NCBI GenBank assembly: GCA_902565895.1
Contig: CACFGV010000003.1
Coordinates: 32,734-96,733 of the forward strand
Direction: 5' to 3'
From: K189A clade bacterium
GTDB lineage: Bacteria; Pseudomonadota; Gammaproteobacteria; Pseudomonadales; Azotimanducaceae
Length of the DNA: 64,000 nt
Shown here one piece after another: positions 19,695 through 28,080 of the stretch. A model generated the notes under the pieces. That model did not search any database, was not told where the DNA came from, and worked only from the letters and a program-made list of their open reading frames with translations. Position 1 is the stretch's first letter; every line of letters starts with the position of its first letter. A program made the translations under genes and the position numbers.

Positions 19695-20492
19695 TCAGTC
19701 GTCTTTGCAATTCCACAGCGATACATTTAGACCCGTTGCCTCTGGGTTCTTAGGCGGACGTATGTTGTAGGCCTGTAGGAGGTTTGCAGGCGTAAGCACG
19801 TCCAGCGGGTCACCCCAGGCCAAGACCTCGCCCTCATGCAACAGCAGTAGGTTATCGCAATACCGCGCAGCTAAATCCAGGTCGTGCAACACCGCTATCA
19901 CGGTACTTTGGTGATCCCGCGCACGTGCGCCCAAAGCTTCAAGGCATCGAATCTGATGAAAAGGATCCAAGCTATTGATAGGTTCGTCAGCCAGCATGAT
20001 TGGTGCATTAACTGCAAACATACGCGCTAAGTGGACGCGCATTTGCTCGCCATTAGACAGCGAACGCACCGGTCGTTGCGCAAACGGGTCGCATCGGGTG
20101 GCTGTCATGGCCGCTTGGACTGCCGACCGATCTGTCTCGTTGGTTGCGTTAAACCAGTTAAATTGGGGTTGATGAGGGATGCGCCCTAGAGCCACCACTT
20201 GCTGTGCGGTTAAGTCCCAGTACACCTCGGGGTTTTGGGGCAAAAAAGCGATATGCTTGGCACGCTCCAATAGCGACAGGTTTTCTAAGGGGCAAGCGTC
20301 AAGTGCGACCTCTCCTGTGTAATGGGTTTGCAATCCGCCAAGAATACTTAACAGCGTCGACTTACCCGCGCCATTGGCGCCGATAATGCCGGTAACCTTG
20401 CCCGGCTCTGGAGCGAGGGAAACATTATGCAGCACCCTATCATTGCCTAGTTCACAGGTTATGTTGCGAGCAAAGAGTGTTGGCGAGGTCAA
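19695..20492 (-). CDS. btuD: Cobalamin/metal-chelate ABC transporter ATP-binding protein (BtuD-like)
   Basis: This ATPase powers import of a chelate, most likely vitamin B12, through BtuC. The 265-aa product has Walker A GANGAGKSTLLS, the Q-loop LPQN, the signature region RSLSNGEQMRVHLARM and a Walker B IMLADEP. It begins at a TTG 1 base after the btuC stop and is the last gene of a minus-strand btuB-btuF-btuC-btuD operon. Haemin or siderophore import is an alternative; the BtuB-like receptor favours B12. Confidence 0.85.
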   Translation of the reverse strand: MTSPTLFARNITCELGNDRVLHNVSLAPEPGKVTGIIGANGAGKSTLLSILGGLQTHYTGEVALDACPLENLSLLERAKHIAFLPQNPEVYWDLTAQQVVALGRIPHQPQFNWFNATNETDRSAVQAAMTATRCDPFAQRPVRSLSNGEQMRVHLARMFAVNAPIMLADEPINSLDPFHQIRCLEALGARARDHQSTVIAVLHDLDLAARYCDNLLLLHEGEVLAWGDPLDVLTPANLLQAYNIRPPKNPEATGLNVSLWNCKDD

Positions 20493-20493
20493 T

Positions 20494-21501
20494 TTATAGC
20501 TCCAGCCGTCTGACCTTGAAGATCAGGTACAAAAACATGGGCGCACCGATCAGCGCGGTCACGACACCGAGTTTAAGTTCAGCAGTAGTGGGTATGCAGC
20601 GCACGGCAATGTCTGCTGCAAGCAATAAGCTTGCACCACCCACGGCGCTAGCCCACATCAGTTGTGCTGGATCGTTGTTGCAGGCCCGACGCAGCAAATG
20701 TGGAACAACCAAGCCAACAAAACCAATGATGCCGGTCACAGCGACACCGGCGCCTACACATAATGCGGTGCCCAGGATAACTTTTCGCTGGGTCGCGCGT
20801 ACGTCAACACCCAGGCTGTTGGCGGTGACTTCGCCTAGACTCAGCCCTCGGGTTGCGGGCGCGGCGTGTAAGATCAAAAGCCAGCCCACGACCATCAGCG
20901 GCGCACTGAGTTGCAGATGCTGCATGCTGCGATCCGCCAAAGAACCCATTTGCCAAAAGATGATCTCCATGGCCGCGAAAGGATTTGGCGACAAGTTAAG
21001 GGTCAAGGTGGTGAGGGCGCCAGCGATGGCGTTTAGGGCGATACCTGCCAGTAGCAGTGTCGCTGTAGTTGCGTACTTGCCAGCGACTATAAACAGCAGT
21101 ATCACTGCCGCTAACGCTCCTGCTATGCCGCCTAAAGGTAAGGCTAACGGCGCCACCGACGCCAAACCGGTATAAAAGGTCAGTGTCGCACCTAAGGCCG
21201 CGGTACCGGAAACTCCGACAACGCCAGGTTCGGCCAAAGGATTACGTAGCAATCCTTGCATGGCGGCACCAGCGAGGCCCAAACTCGCGCCCACCAGCAT
21301 CGCCAGACAAGCGCGTGGAATGCGCAGCTCAATAAGAATAATGCGAGCGATATCTGCATCTACTGTAAACAGTTCTTGCAATAAAAACCCTGACCCAGTG
21401 TTCGGCCCGCCGAGCGTACCGGGCATGAATAGGCTCAACAAAAACAGCGCTATGGAGGTTACCGCCAGCAGCCAAGACCAGTGAATGAAACTGATTTTCA
21501 C
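20494..21501 (-). CDS. btuC: FecCD-family ABC transporter permease (BtuC-like)
   Basis: BtuC forms the inner-membrane channel for B12 or a related chelate. The 335-aa protein is highly hydrophobic with about nine to ten helices. FecCD landmarks include RIPRACLAMLVGASLGLAGAAMQGLLRNPLAEPGVVGVSGTA (shown in part) and the coupling region GFVGLVVPHLLRR. It starts with GTG, overlapping the btuF stop by 4 bases, so its translation is probably coupled to the binding-protein gene. Confidence 0.88.
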   Translation of the reverse strand: MKISFIHWSWLLAVTSIALFLLSLFMPGTLGGPNTGSGFLLQELFTVDADIARIILIELRIPRACLAMLVGASLGLAGAAMQGLLRNPLAEPGVVGVSGTAALGATLTFYTGLASVAPLALPLGGIAGALAAVILLFIVAGKYATTATLLLAGIALNAIAGALTTLTLNLSPNPFAAMEIIFWQMGSLADRSMQHLQLSAPLMVVGWLLILHAAPATRGLSLGEVTANSLGVDVRATQRKVILGTALCVGAGVAVTGIIGFVGLVVPHLLRRACNNDPAQLMWASAVGGASLLLAADIAVRCIPTTAELKLGVVTALIGAPMFLYLIFKVRRLEL

Positions 21502-22352
21502 AGGCGACCGATTTGATCTCTTTTTTCCGCAAGTGCGGAAACGACTTTAGCGACTCGAGTGGTACCGCAGATCAACTCTGCCGGGGCTATTTCATAAAAA
21601 TGAGCGACGTTTGAGAACGCTGGATGCTCAAGCAGTTGTTGTGCAAGGGCAGGATAGTGTCGTTGGCGTTTTGGCACGATCAGCAAATCTGGATTAACGC
21701 GCAACAAACTCTCCAACGGGAATTGCTGGTAGGTTTGCAAGCCGATTGAGGTTGCTGCGTTGTGGAAACCTGCGTGGTTGAGTAATTCATCACTGAGGCT
21801 GCCCGACCCTACGGTCAGGCCGTTGGATTGAATAAAGGCAGCGTTGGGCCATAGCGTGACAGGCTTGCTAGCTGCCCGCCTTAGATCCCTGGTGAGGGAT
21901 TCGGTCATCAATTGTAAAGAGCGCTCACCTCGTTGTGTTTGACCTATGGCATGAGTCAGTGAGTGCACATTTGTGTAAATCTCGGCGATCGAGCGGCTGT
22001 CAGCGATGTACAAAGTGGCCACACCCAAGCGTTTTAAGAGGGCAAGCGTAGTGGGTGAAGTGCTCGGTCCGGTCAGCACCAAATCAGCGGACAGTTTTAT
22101 TATGTCCTCGGCATGGCCACGGTTGTGGTGAAACAGCTGCGCTTTTGCAGCATAAGGTGACAGTCCTGGATCTGTTGACAACCAGGTTATAGACGCGATC
22201 TGTTCAGGATCGGCGTATTGCATCAACAGCGTATCAGCACACAGGTTAAGTGAAGCAACTCGCGGCTTTTTTGAGTCGGCCAAGCTTGCAGTCGCTGTCA
22301 GCAACCCAACGCTCAAAGCGACGAAAAGTCTAAAGACTGCGAACCCATTCAT
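21498..22352 (-). CDS. btuF: Periplasmic cobalamin-binding protein (BtuF-like)
   Basis: This binding protein delivers the ligand from the periplasm to BtuCD. The 284-aa product has a cleavable signal peptide (residues 1-25, ending TASLADS), then ASLNLCADTLLMQYADPEQIASITWLS, typical of the class of BtuF-like proteins whose opening strand reads SLNLCTD. No lipobox is seen. It lies 31 bases after btuB and overlaps btuC, which links the receptor and the inner-membrane importer. Confidence 0.85.
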   Translation of the reverse strand: MNGFAVFRLFVALSVGLLTATASLADSKKPRVASLNLCADTLLMQYADPEQIASITWLSTDPGLSPYAAKAQLFHHNRGHAEDIIKLSADLVLTGPSTSPTTLALLKRLGVATLYIADSRSIAEIYTNVHSLTHAIGQTQRGERSLQLMTESLTRDLRRAASKPVTLWPNAAFIQSNGLTVGSGSLSDELLNHAGFHNAATSIGLQTYQQFPLESLLRVNPDLLIVPKRQRHYPALAQQLLEHPAFSNVAHFYEIAPAELICGTTRVAKVVSALAEKRDQIGRL

Positions 22353-22383
22353 AACGTTGGCTAGAATGCCCAGGCAGCGAGTT

Positions 22384-24339
22384 TCAGTCGAGATTTAGTT
22401 TGACACCAAGACTCACACAGCGCCCCGGTGAGTTGTAGCCAAACACCTGCTGGTATTCGGTACCGGTTAAGTTTTCAGCACGCACGGTCAACATCAGGTT
22501 GGGTTGCAGTTCGTAGCTCACTCCAATATTGGTCAGAGTATAGGGTTGCAAATCTACCCGAGTTTCGGGGGTTGCATAAATGAACTCGCTGTCGCTGCGC
22601 CGCCCGTTGTGTAAAAACTGAATGCTGGCGCGTCCTCGGTCGTCGGCAAAGTTTCGCGACAGTCGGATCTGTCCGCTGTGGCGCGGGCGGCGTACTTCTT
22701 CTATCCGGTTTTCGCGCGCGCGCAGTCGTGTATAGGCAGCGCCAAGCTGCCAGTTTTCGCCTAAGTTAGCGTCTGCTGAAATTTCAATCCCTGAACGTTT
22801 ACTGTCTGTTTCCAAGTTGACGGGCGTAGACATGAAGTTGCTGTCGTAGACCGTTGTGATCTCATTCTGTAAATCAGCGGTGAAATAAGTGACATCAATG
22901 TTCCAAAGAGTATCTTGGCCCACAACGTTCGCCGCAAAAGATTGTGACCAACCGAGGTCAAAACTGGTGCTTTCTTCCGGCTCCAAGTCAGGGTTGCCGA
23001 TAAAGGTCGCAGGTGCAAAACCAAAAAGCTCAAAGAAGCTTGGATTGGTTATGCCCTGCCCGAAACTGACATGCAGGCGGCTTTGGGCTGCATCGGAACG
23101 CAACAAAATATGGCTGGCTGTGCCTCGGGCTGTGGTGGCGTTGGCAAAGCGGTCGTTCCAATCCCTGCGAACACTAAGGGCTAAATGAGTGCGATCGAGA
23201 CCTAGCAAATACTCAGCAAATAAGGAGTTTTGCGCGTCGTCCGCTCGGTAATTTGCAGCGTCGTAGCCAATAAAGATGTTTTCGAAATCTCTTTGCTCGC
23301 GTTGCAGGCCAAAGTTCACCGACTGATCTGTGACGCCGACAGCAAAGCTGCGGCTCCCTTGCAGTTCTAACAGAAGGCGTTCGCCTCTTAGACCGCTGGC
23401 TCGGGCTCCATTGCTGAGATAGTCCGTGCTGCTCAGTGAGCGTGTAAGCGCAGCGTCGTATTGCCAATTTCCCGCTGTTTGAGAATACGCCAAGTAGAGG
23501 TGTCGTTGCTGGCTGTCCACGCGCTCATCGGCATCAACAATTAAGCCCTGGGTAGCGGTGGTTGGAAAATCGAAGTCCTGCTTGTCGCCCTCGCTTTGCG
23601 TGTTCACCTGGCGCAGATTTACACGCAGGGTGGCAGTTGCAGACAGGTCTAAGAGGGCCCTGGCGTTGATATGAGTGTTGCGAAACCCATCCAGTTCGTT
23701 CCCCGACGGTGACGCATCAATGCCGTCAGTGTCGAGTCGATTAATGTTGAGCTGCGCACTCCAGCTGCCCGTGTCCTTAACTGCCGAACGAAAACCAAGA
23801 CGCCCACCAAGATCTTGGGTATTGAACTGGCCAAGACCTAAGTTAGCTTGGCCATGCCAGCCGGCAGACTCAGATTCTTGGGTGAATATGCCAATCACAC
23901 CGCCAATAGCGTCACTGCCGTACCGTGCACTTTGTGGGCCGCGTAATACTTCTATGTGGCTGATGTCAGCATTAGTGATCTGGGCAAAATTAAACTCTGA
24001 ACCCAGACTTACGTCGTTAACACGCACACCATCAATTAAAACCAAAGTGTGGTTCGCCTCTGCGCCGCGCATCCGCACCTGGGTAAGAGCACCCATCGGG
24101 CCGCTCTGGTTAACGCTGATTCCTGCAACGTTGCGAAGCAGATCGGCTGCATTTGTGCTGGTGTGAGTGGACAACTCATCTGCATCGATACGGCTAATCG
24201 CACTACCAATTTGGCTTAAAGTTTGGGGTTGATGACTGGCAATGACGAGGACTTCCTCGATCACCTCTGCCGTCGCAGGTGTGGTCAGACATAACAGTAA
24301 CGCAGGTAACACAAGACGCGTTTTGGAGGCTGTGGACAT
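22384..24339 (-). CDS. btuB: TonB-dependent vitamin B12 receptor (BtuB-like)
   Basis: This outer-membrane receptor imports cobalamin using TonB energy. From ATG 24339 (651 aa) it has a signal peptide ending PATA, a TonB-box region EEVLVIASHQP, a plug domain (TNAADLLRNVAGISVNQ, VRMRGAEANHTLVLIDGVRVND, IEVLRGPQSARYGSDAIGGVI) and a 22-strand barrel ending in GVKLNLD. RGAEANHTLVLIDG and the partner genes btuFCD favour B12. A longer frame to 24402 places the signal peptide far from the start and was not used. No convincing B12 riboswitch lies in the 160-base leader. Confidence 0.85.
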   Translation of the reverse strand: MSTASKTRLVLPALLLCLTTPATAEVIEEVLVIASHQPQTLSQIGSAISRIDADELSTHTSTNAADLLRNVAGISVNQSGPMGALTQVRMRGAEANHTLVLIDGVRVNDVSLGSEFNFAQITNADISHIEVLRGPQSARYGSDAIGGVIGIFTQESESAGWHGQANLGLGQFNTQDLGGRLGFRSAVKDTGSWSAQLNINRLDTDGIDASPSGNELDGFRNTHINARALLDLSATATLRVNLRQVNTQSEGDKQDFDFPTTATQGLIVDADERVDSQQRHLYLAYSQTAGNWQYDAALTRSLSSTDYLSNGARASGLRGERLLLELQGSRSFAVGVTDQSVNFGLQREQRDFENIFIGYDAANYRADDAQNSLFAEYLLGLDRTHLALSVRRDWNDRFANATTARGTASHILLRSDAAQSRLHVSFGQGITNPSFFELFGFAPATFIGNPDLEPEESTSFDLGWSQSFAANVVGQDTLWNIDVTYFTADLQNEITTVYDSNFMSTPVNLETDSKRSGIEISADANLGENWQLGAAYTRLRARENRIEEVRRPRHSGQIRLSRNFADDRGRASIQFLHNGRRSDSEFIYATPETRVDLQPYTLTNIGVSYELQPNLMLTVRAENLTGTEYQQVFGYNSPGRCVSLGVKLNLD

Positions 24340-24501
24340 CGTTGGCTCTAAAAATAAAGGTGCAGCGTATCCGAGCCCGCCTAAGGCGTCGACAAACAGC
24401 ACTCATAATTAACATGAATGTCCAGGTTGTCAGCGAGCAGCAGTGGCATTTCGTTCAAGCATAGACGGATAATGAGGTTTCCCAGCTCAGAATGATCGAC
24501 T

Positions 24502-26238
24502 TTGCACACAATCACGCGCCTGGTTTTACACGAGCCCACGCTCGACACTTGGTTTGTTTATTCAGACTTACAAGCCATGGTGTTGGCACATCGCCCAGAT
24601 GAGGTAGCAGCGGCGATAGAGCGCACTGAACGCAGGGTAAATGAAGACGGTCTCACTGCAGCTGGCTTTGTATGTTACGAAGCGGCTGCGGGGTTCGATG
24701 CCGTTTTAACCACGCAACACGAAGACAAGTTGCCCTTGGTGTGTTTTGGGCTGTTTGCTCGAGTTGAAGCGTGTGGACGACCACAGACAATCGAAGCGCA
24801 AGGCAATGAATCTTGGCGATTGGATACTCAGCATCACGAATATCTAGCGGATATTGTAAAAATACGAGAATTGATCGCAGCGGGTGAGGTCTACCAAATA
24901 AACCACACGTTACGGCTGAACACACAGCTTACTGATGCGTGGCGGCTCTTTTGCCAGATTGCGGTCGACGCACCCTTTGCGGCATTTATTGAAACAGATG
25001 ACTTTGCAATTGTTTCGGCATCGCCAGAACTATTCTTTCGTCTTGAGGGTAATCATCTGCGCTCCCGACCCATGAAGGGAACAGAGGCGCGGCGCGAAGA
25101 TCCTGAAGCCGACAAACGAACCTCAAACTGGCTTGGCTCGTCGCAAAAGAATCGTGCTGAAAACTTAATGATTACCGACATGGTAAGAAACGACCTCGGT
25201 AGAATAGCGGAAACGGGCAGCGTCGATGTGAGTGGGCTATTTGCGGTAGAAGCCTACCCAACCGTATGGCAAATGACGTCCACCGTGCACGCACAAACTA
25301 AGGCCAGTTTGGTAGATATTTTCCGTACGCTGTTCCCAGCCGCTTCAATAACCGGTGCGCCTAAACGCGCTGCGATGAGCCACATAGCACAGCTAGAAAA
25401 AACGCCCAGGGGTATCTACACCGGAGCGATTGGTTACATCGCACCGAATCGTAAGGCTCAATTCAGCATAGCGATCCGTACAAGTTCGGTGGACAAAGCC
25501 GCGGGTAGCGCACGCTACGGTGCAGGCGGCGGCATTGTTTGGGATTCAACCCCGGCCCAAGAATACCTAGAGATGCAGGCGAAGACGCGAATACTTGGCA
25601 CGCTGCAAGAACAACAAAATATGGAGCTTTTTGAAACTCTACGTTGGACGCCTAGTGAGGGATTCAGTCGGTTGCAAAGGCATTTGCGACGCATGGCCAA
25701 GAGCGCGGCTGTGTTTGGGTACCCTATGGACGAACAGCAGGCAGAAGTCGCTTTGCAGCAAGCAGTGAATGGCAGTACCACCCCGGCGTTAAGAGTGCGC
25801 CTGAGCCTCACCGTAGAGGGAGACTATAAAGTTGATACCGCCGAACTGCCCAGTGATAGCCAATTTCGAAACAGCCAGGCAATTTGTCTGGCAACAACGC
25901 CGGTATGTTCAACCGACTTGTATTTGATTCACAAAACCAGTCATCGCCACGTCTATGATCGAGCCGCAACAGAGGTGCCAACCGACGTTGAGCCAATACT
26001 GTTTAACGAACTTGGTGAAATCACGGAAAGCAGCATTGCCAATGTTGTGTATAAATTCGGCGACGACTGGTTCACCCCGCCTGTAGAGAGTGGATTACTG
26101 CCGGGGATACTGCGTGAGGAATTGCTAGAGCAAGGGAAAGTCAAGCAGCGCAAGCTGCTGACGGATGAATTGGCCGAAGTTTCAGAGATCCAATTGGTAA
26201 ACGATCTGCGAGGCTGGCGCCGCGCGCATTGGATCTGA
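24502..26238 (+). CDS. pabB: Fused aminodeoxychorismate synthase component I and aminodeoxychorismate lyase (PabB-PabC)
   Basis: The 578-aa protein joins two steps of p-aminobenzoate (folate) synthesis. Residues about 100-370 form a chorismate-binding domain: IAAGEVYQINHTLRL, SASPELFF, SRPMKGTEAR, NRAENLMITDMVRNDLGR, FPAASITGAPK and GAGGGIVWDS. Residues about 375-578 form a class-IV PLP aminotransferase/lyase domain with KTSHRHVYDRA (PLP lysine near here), NELGEITESSIANV and SGLLPGILRE. The start is TTG; an upstream in-frame TGA at 24493 excludes a longer N-terminus. The glutamine amidotransferase PabA is not in this window. Confidence 0.92.
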   Translation: MHTITRLVLHEPTLDTWFVYSDLQAMVLAHRPDEVAAAIERTERRVNEDGLTAAGFVCYEAAAGFDAVLTTQHEDKLPLVCFGLFARVEACGRPQTIEAQGNESWRLDTQHHEYLADIVKIRELIAAGEVYQINHTLRLNTQLTDAWRLFCQIAVDAPFAAFIETDDFAIVSASPELFFRLEGNHLRSRPMKGTEARREDPEADKRTSNWLGSSQKNRAENLMITDMVRNDLGRIAETGSVDVSGLFAVEAYPTVWQMTSTVHAQTKASLVDIFRTLFPAASITGAPKRAAMSHIAQLEKTPRGIYTGAIGYIAPNRKAQFSIAIRTSSVDKAAGSARYGAGGGIVWDSTPAQEYLEMQAKTRILGTLQEQQNMELFETLRWTPSEGFSRLQRHLRRMAKSAAVFGYPMDEQQAEVALQQAVNGSTTPALRVRLSLTVEGDYKVDTAELPSDSQFRNSQAICLATTPVCSTDLYLIHKTSHRHVYDRAATEVPTDVEPILFNELGEITESSIANVVYKFGDDWFTPPVESGLLPGILREELLEQGKVKQRKLLTDELAEVSEIQLVNDLRGWRRAHWI

Positions 26239-26255
26239 AATTACCGCGATCCACA

Positions 26256-26284
26256 TTGACAAGGGTCAGAGTGGTAAGGACAAT
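26256..26284 (+). promoter_or_regulatory. Candidate sigma70 promoter for tRNA-Met
   Basis: TTGACA at 26256-26261, a 17-base spacer and GACAAT at 26279-26284, followed by a GC-rich discriminator (TCGCCCGC). The tRNA starts 30 bases downstream. The hexamers and spacing are identical to those before tRNA-Gln. Confidence 0.65.
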
Positions 26285-26314
26285 TCGCCCGCTTTGGCGA
26301 CCGCCAAATGCAGT

Positions 26315-26391
26315 GGCTAGGTAGCTCAGCTGGTTAGAGCGCAGGATTCATAATCCTGAGGTCGGGAGTTCAAGTCTCCCCCTAGCTACCA
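26315..26391 (+). tRNA. tRNA-Met (anticodon CAT, elongator type)
   Basis: A 77-base cloverleaf with encoded CCA. Acceptor GGCTAGG pairs with CCTAGCT apart from a G-U wobble at the first pair; D arm GCTC/GAGC; anticodon stem CAGGA/TCCTG with loop TTCATAA; variable AGGTC; T arm GGGAG/CTCCC with TTCAAGT. The sequence is closer to elongator tRNA-Met than to the initiator (no C1-A72 mismatch, no three G-C run in the anticodon stem). A tRNA-Ile with lysidine-modified CAT cannot be fully excluded. Confidence 0.93.
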
Positions 26392-26408
26392 TTTTAGGCT
26401 TGGTGCAT

Positions 26409-26460
26409 ACCGAAGACAGAGGTAACACTTTATACCGGAAACATAGGTTACAGTTTCGGG
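26409..26460. repeat. Degenerate 25-base tandem repeat, probable insertion-sequence terminus
   Basis: Two copies, ACCGAAGACAGAGGTAACAC from 26409 and ACCGGAAACATAGGTTACAG from 26434 (each followed by TTT), repeat with a 25-base period 18 bases after tRNA-Met. Paired GAAACATAGGTAACAC-type units are familiar from the ends of some transposons in proteobacteria. No transposase matching this end is present, so it looks like a scar. Confidence 0.45.
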
Positions 26461-26503
26461 ACCTACTCACTTAACGGGGTATAGCTGGTATTAACTAAAA
26501 ACC

Positions 26504-26830
26504 CTAAACACGGTTGAAAATGCCACCCCACCCGCAATGAGTTAAGAACCTCAACCGATAATTCTCAAAATTCCTAAAGCCATAAGCACGTTTGCCCATC
26601 ATTTCCACTTTGTTTTGGAACCCTTCCGTGATGCCGTTACTCTTGCTGAGCCGCCACATTGCAACAATGGGTTCAAGCCAAGATCTAAGGGTGTGCTGAA
26701 GTGCAGCAGAGCGCACCGGTAGCATGATCCAATAGTGAAGCCCTTTAACGAAACGTCCCAGCCCTGTGGCTCGGTGAGTGGATTGAAAATATGCTTGAAT
26801 TATAGGGATAGGGGTTAGACCAAATACGCA
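26504..26830 (-). pseudogene. ISL3-family transposase remnant (C-terminal part)
   Basis: The minus-strand frame ends at 26504 and encodes ISL3-type transposase C-terminal sequence: RSWLEPIVAMWRLSKSNG, ITEGFQNK and RAYGFRNFENYRLR. The same frame can be read upstream past the ATG at 26725 (PIPIIQAYFQSTHRATGLG, GRFVKGLHYWIM) to roughly 26830, but the N-terminal zinc-finger and catalytic DDE regions are missing. It is therefore a fragment of a full-length (about 400-aa) transposase, stranded between tRNA-Met and the CoA-transferase gene. The upstream limit is approximate. Confidence 0.75.
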
Positions 26831-26880
26831 GCCTCGCTGGCTCCGGCACAGTTAGAGTTGCAGGCTAATTAGGAGGAAAA

Positions 26881-28065
26881 ATGGGACCGCTAAACGGATT
26901 AAAAGTTGTTGACCTGACCAGTATGGTCTCAGGGCCTGTGGCGGCGATGATGCTTGCCGATCAGGGCGCAAGTGTAATCAAAGTTGAGCCGCTGCACGGC
27001 GAACAAATGCGGTTTCTCGGGCCACCTGTTAATGGATTGCCGCCGAGTTTTTACTCGTGTAATCGCGGTAAAGAGTCGATTGCGCTTGATCTTAAAAGCG
27101 CAGAGGGCAAGGCCGTGCTCTGGCAGTTGATTGAGGAAGCCGATGTTCTGCTGCAAAACTTCCGGCCGGGCGCGATGGAACGCATGGGTTTTGGGGAAGA
27201 TGCAGTTCGCGCTAGGAACGAGGGTATCGTATACGTCTCGATCAGCGGTTTTGGCGAGACCGGTCCCTACGCAAATCAGCGCGTTTATGATCCGGTAATT
27301 CAAGCGCTTTCCGGCGCGACGGATATTCAGGCCAACAGAATCACTCGAGACCCAGAGATGTTTCGGGTCATTATTGCTGACAAAGTGACCTCTCTTACCG
27401 CAGCGCAGGCGGTCTCCAGTGCGCTTTATCACCGCGCGCAGACCGGTGAGGGCCAGCACATCAAACTGTCCATGTTAGATGCGATGTTAGCGTTCCTCTG
27501 GCCTGAGGGAATGGCCGGGCTTACGTATGCAGAAGACGAGTTTGATCCGGCGAATGGGTCTGGGTCGATGGATCTCATCTACCCCACAAAAGACGGTTTT
27601 ATCACCGCTGGTGTCATTTCGGACAAAGAATGGGTTGGTATGTGCAAAGCTTTAAAGCGCGAAGATCTAATGGATGACGAGCGCTTTTCGACTGCTCGAG
27701 CGCGCGGTCAAAACGCACAGGTACGTAAAGAGATCACACTCGATGAAATCGCGAAGTGGCCATCGGCAGAGATTCTGCAGCGGCTGAGGGAAAATGATGT
27801 ACCTAGCGCGCCGCTCCTGCGGCGATCCGAGTTGCTTGCTAATGAGCAAATCGTAGCAGCTGGATCCGTACTGCGAACTGAGCACGAGGGTTTCGGTGAG
27901 GTGCGACAAGCGCGTCCTGCTGCCCAGTTTACTAAAACACCGAGTGAGATCAGTGGCCCTGCTCCAAAATTGGGTGAGCAGTCGACGACGATTCTTAGAC
28001 GCTTGGGCTACGGCGAGGAGCAGATAAAAGAACTGATCGACGCTGGGGTACTGATCAGCAGTTGA
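26881..28065 (+). CDS. CaiB/BaiF (family III) CoA-transferase
   Basis: This class of enzyme moves CoA between carboxylic acids through an aspartyl-CoA intermediate. The 394-aa protein shows LNGLKVVDLTSMVSGPVA, DQGASVIKVEPLHGEQMR, CNRGKESIALDLKS, LLQNFRPGAMERMGFG and IADKVTSLTAAQA, with the probable catalytic aspartate at D167. A strong AGGAGG ribosome-binding site precedes the ATG. The substrate is unknown. It stands alone on the plus strand, followed by the SDR pseudogene, and may once have worked with it on an acyl-CoA. Confidence 0.88.
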   Translation: MGPLNGLKVVDLTSMVSGPVAAMMLADQGASVIKVEPLHGEQMRFLGPPVNGLPPSFYSCNRGKESIALDLKSAEGKAVLWQLIEEADVLLQNFRPGAMERMGFGEDAVRARNEGIVYVSISGFGETGPYANQRVYDPVIQALSGATDIQANRITRDPEMFRVIIADKVTSLTAAQAVSSALYHRAQTGEGQHIKLSMLDAMLAFLWPEGMAGLTYAEDEFDPANGSGSMDLIYPTKDGFITAGVISDKEWVGMCKALKREDLMDDERFSTARARGQNAQVRKEITLDEIAKWPSAEILQRLRENDVPSAPLLRRSELLANEQIVAAGSVLRTEHEGFGEVRQARPAAQFTKTPSEISGPAPKLGEQSTTILRRLGYGEEQIKELIDAGVLISS

Positions 28066-28080
28066 TCATCTGTACAGGTA

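Noticed and set aside
20477..21175. 232-aa open frame on the plus strand opposite btuC
   Set aside because: It is a shadow of the strongly supported permease gene, has low-complexity Ser/Thr/Ala/Pro composition and no ribosome-binding site.
24340..24500. Cobalamin riboswitch upstream of btuB
   Set aside because: GCCACTG and GGGAAA elements occur on the minus strand but in the wrong order, and no AGGAGACCTGCC-type B12 box or 200-base space is available.
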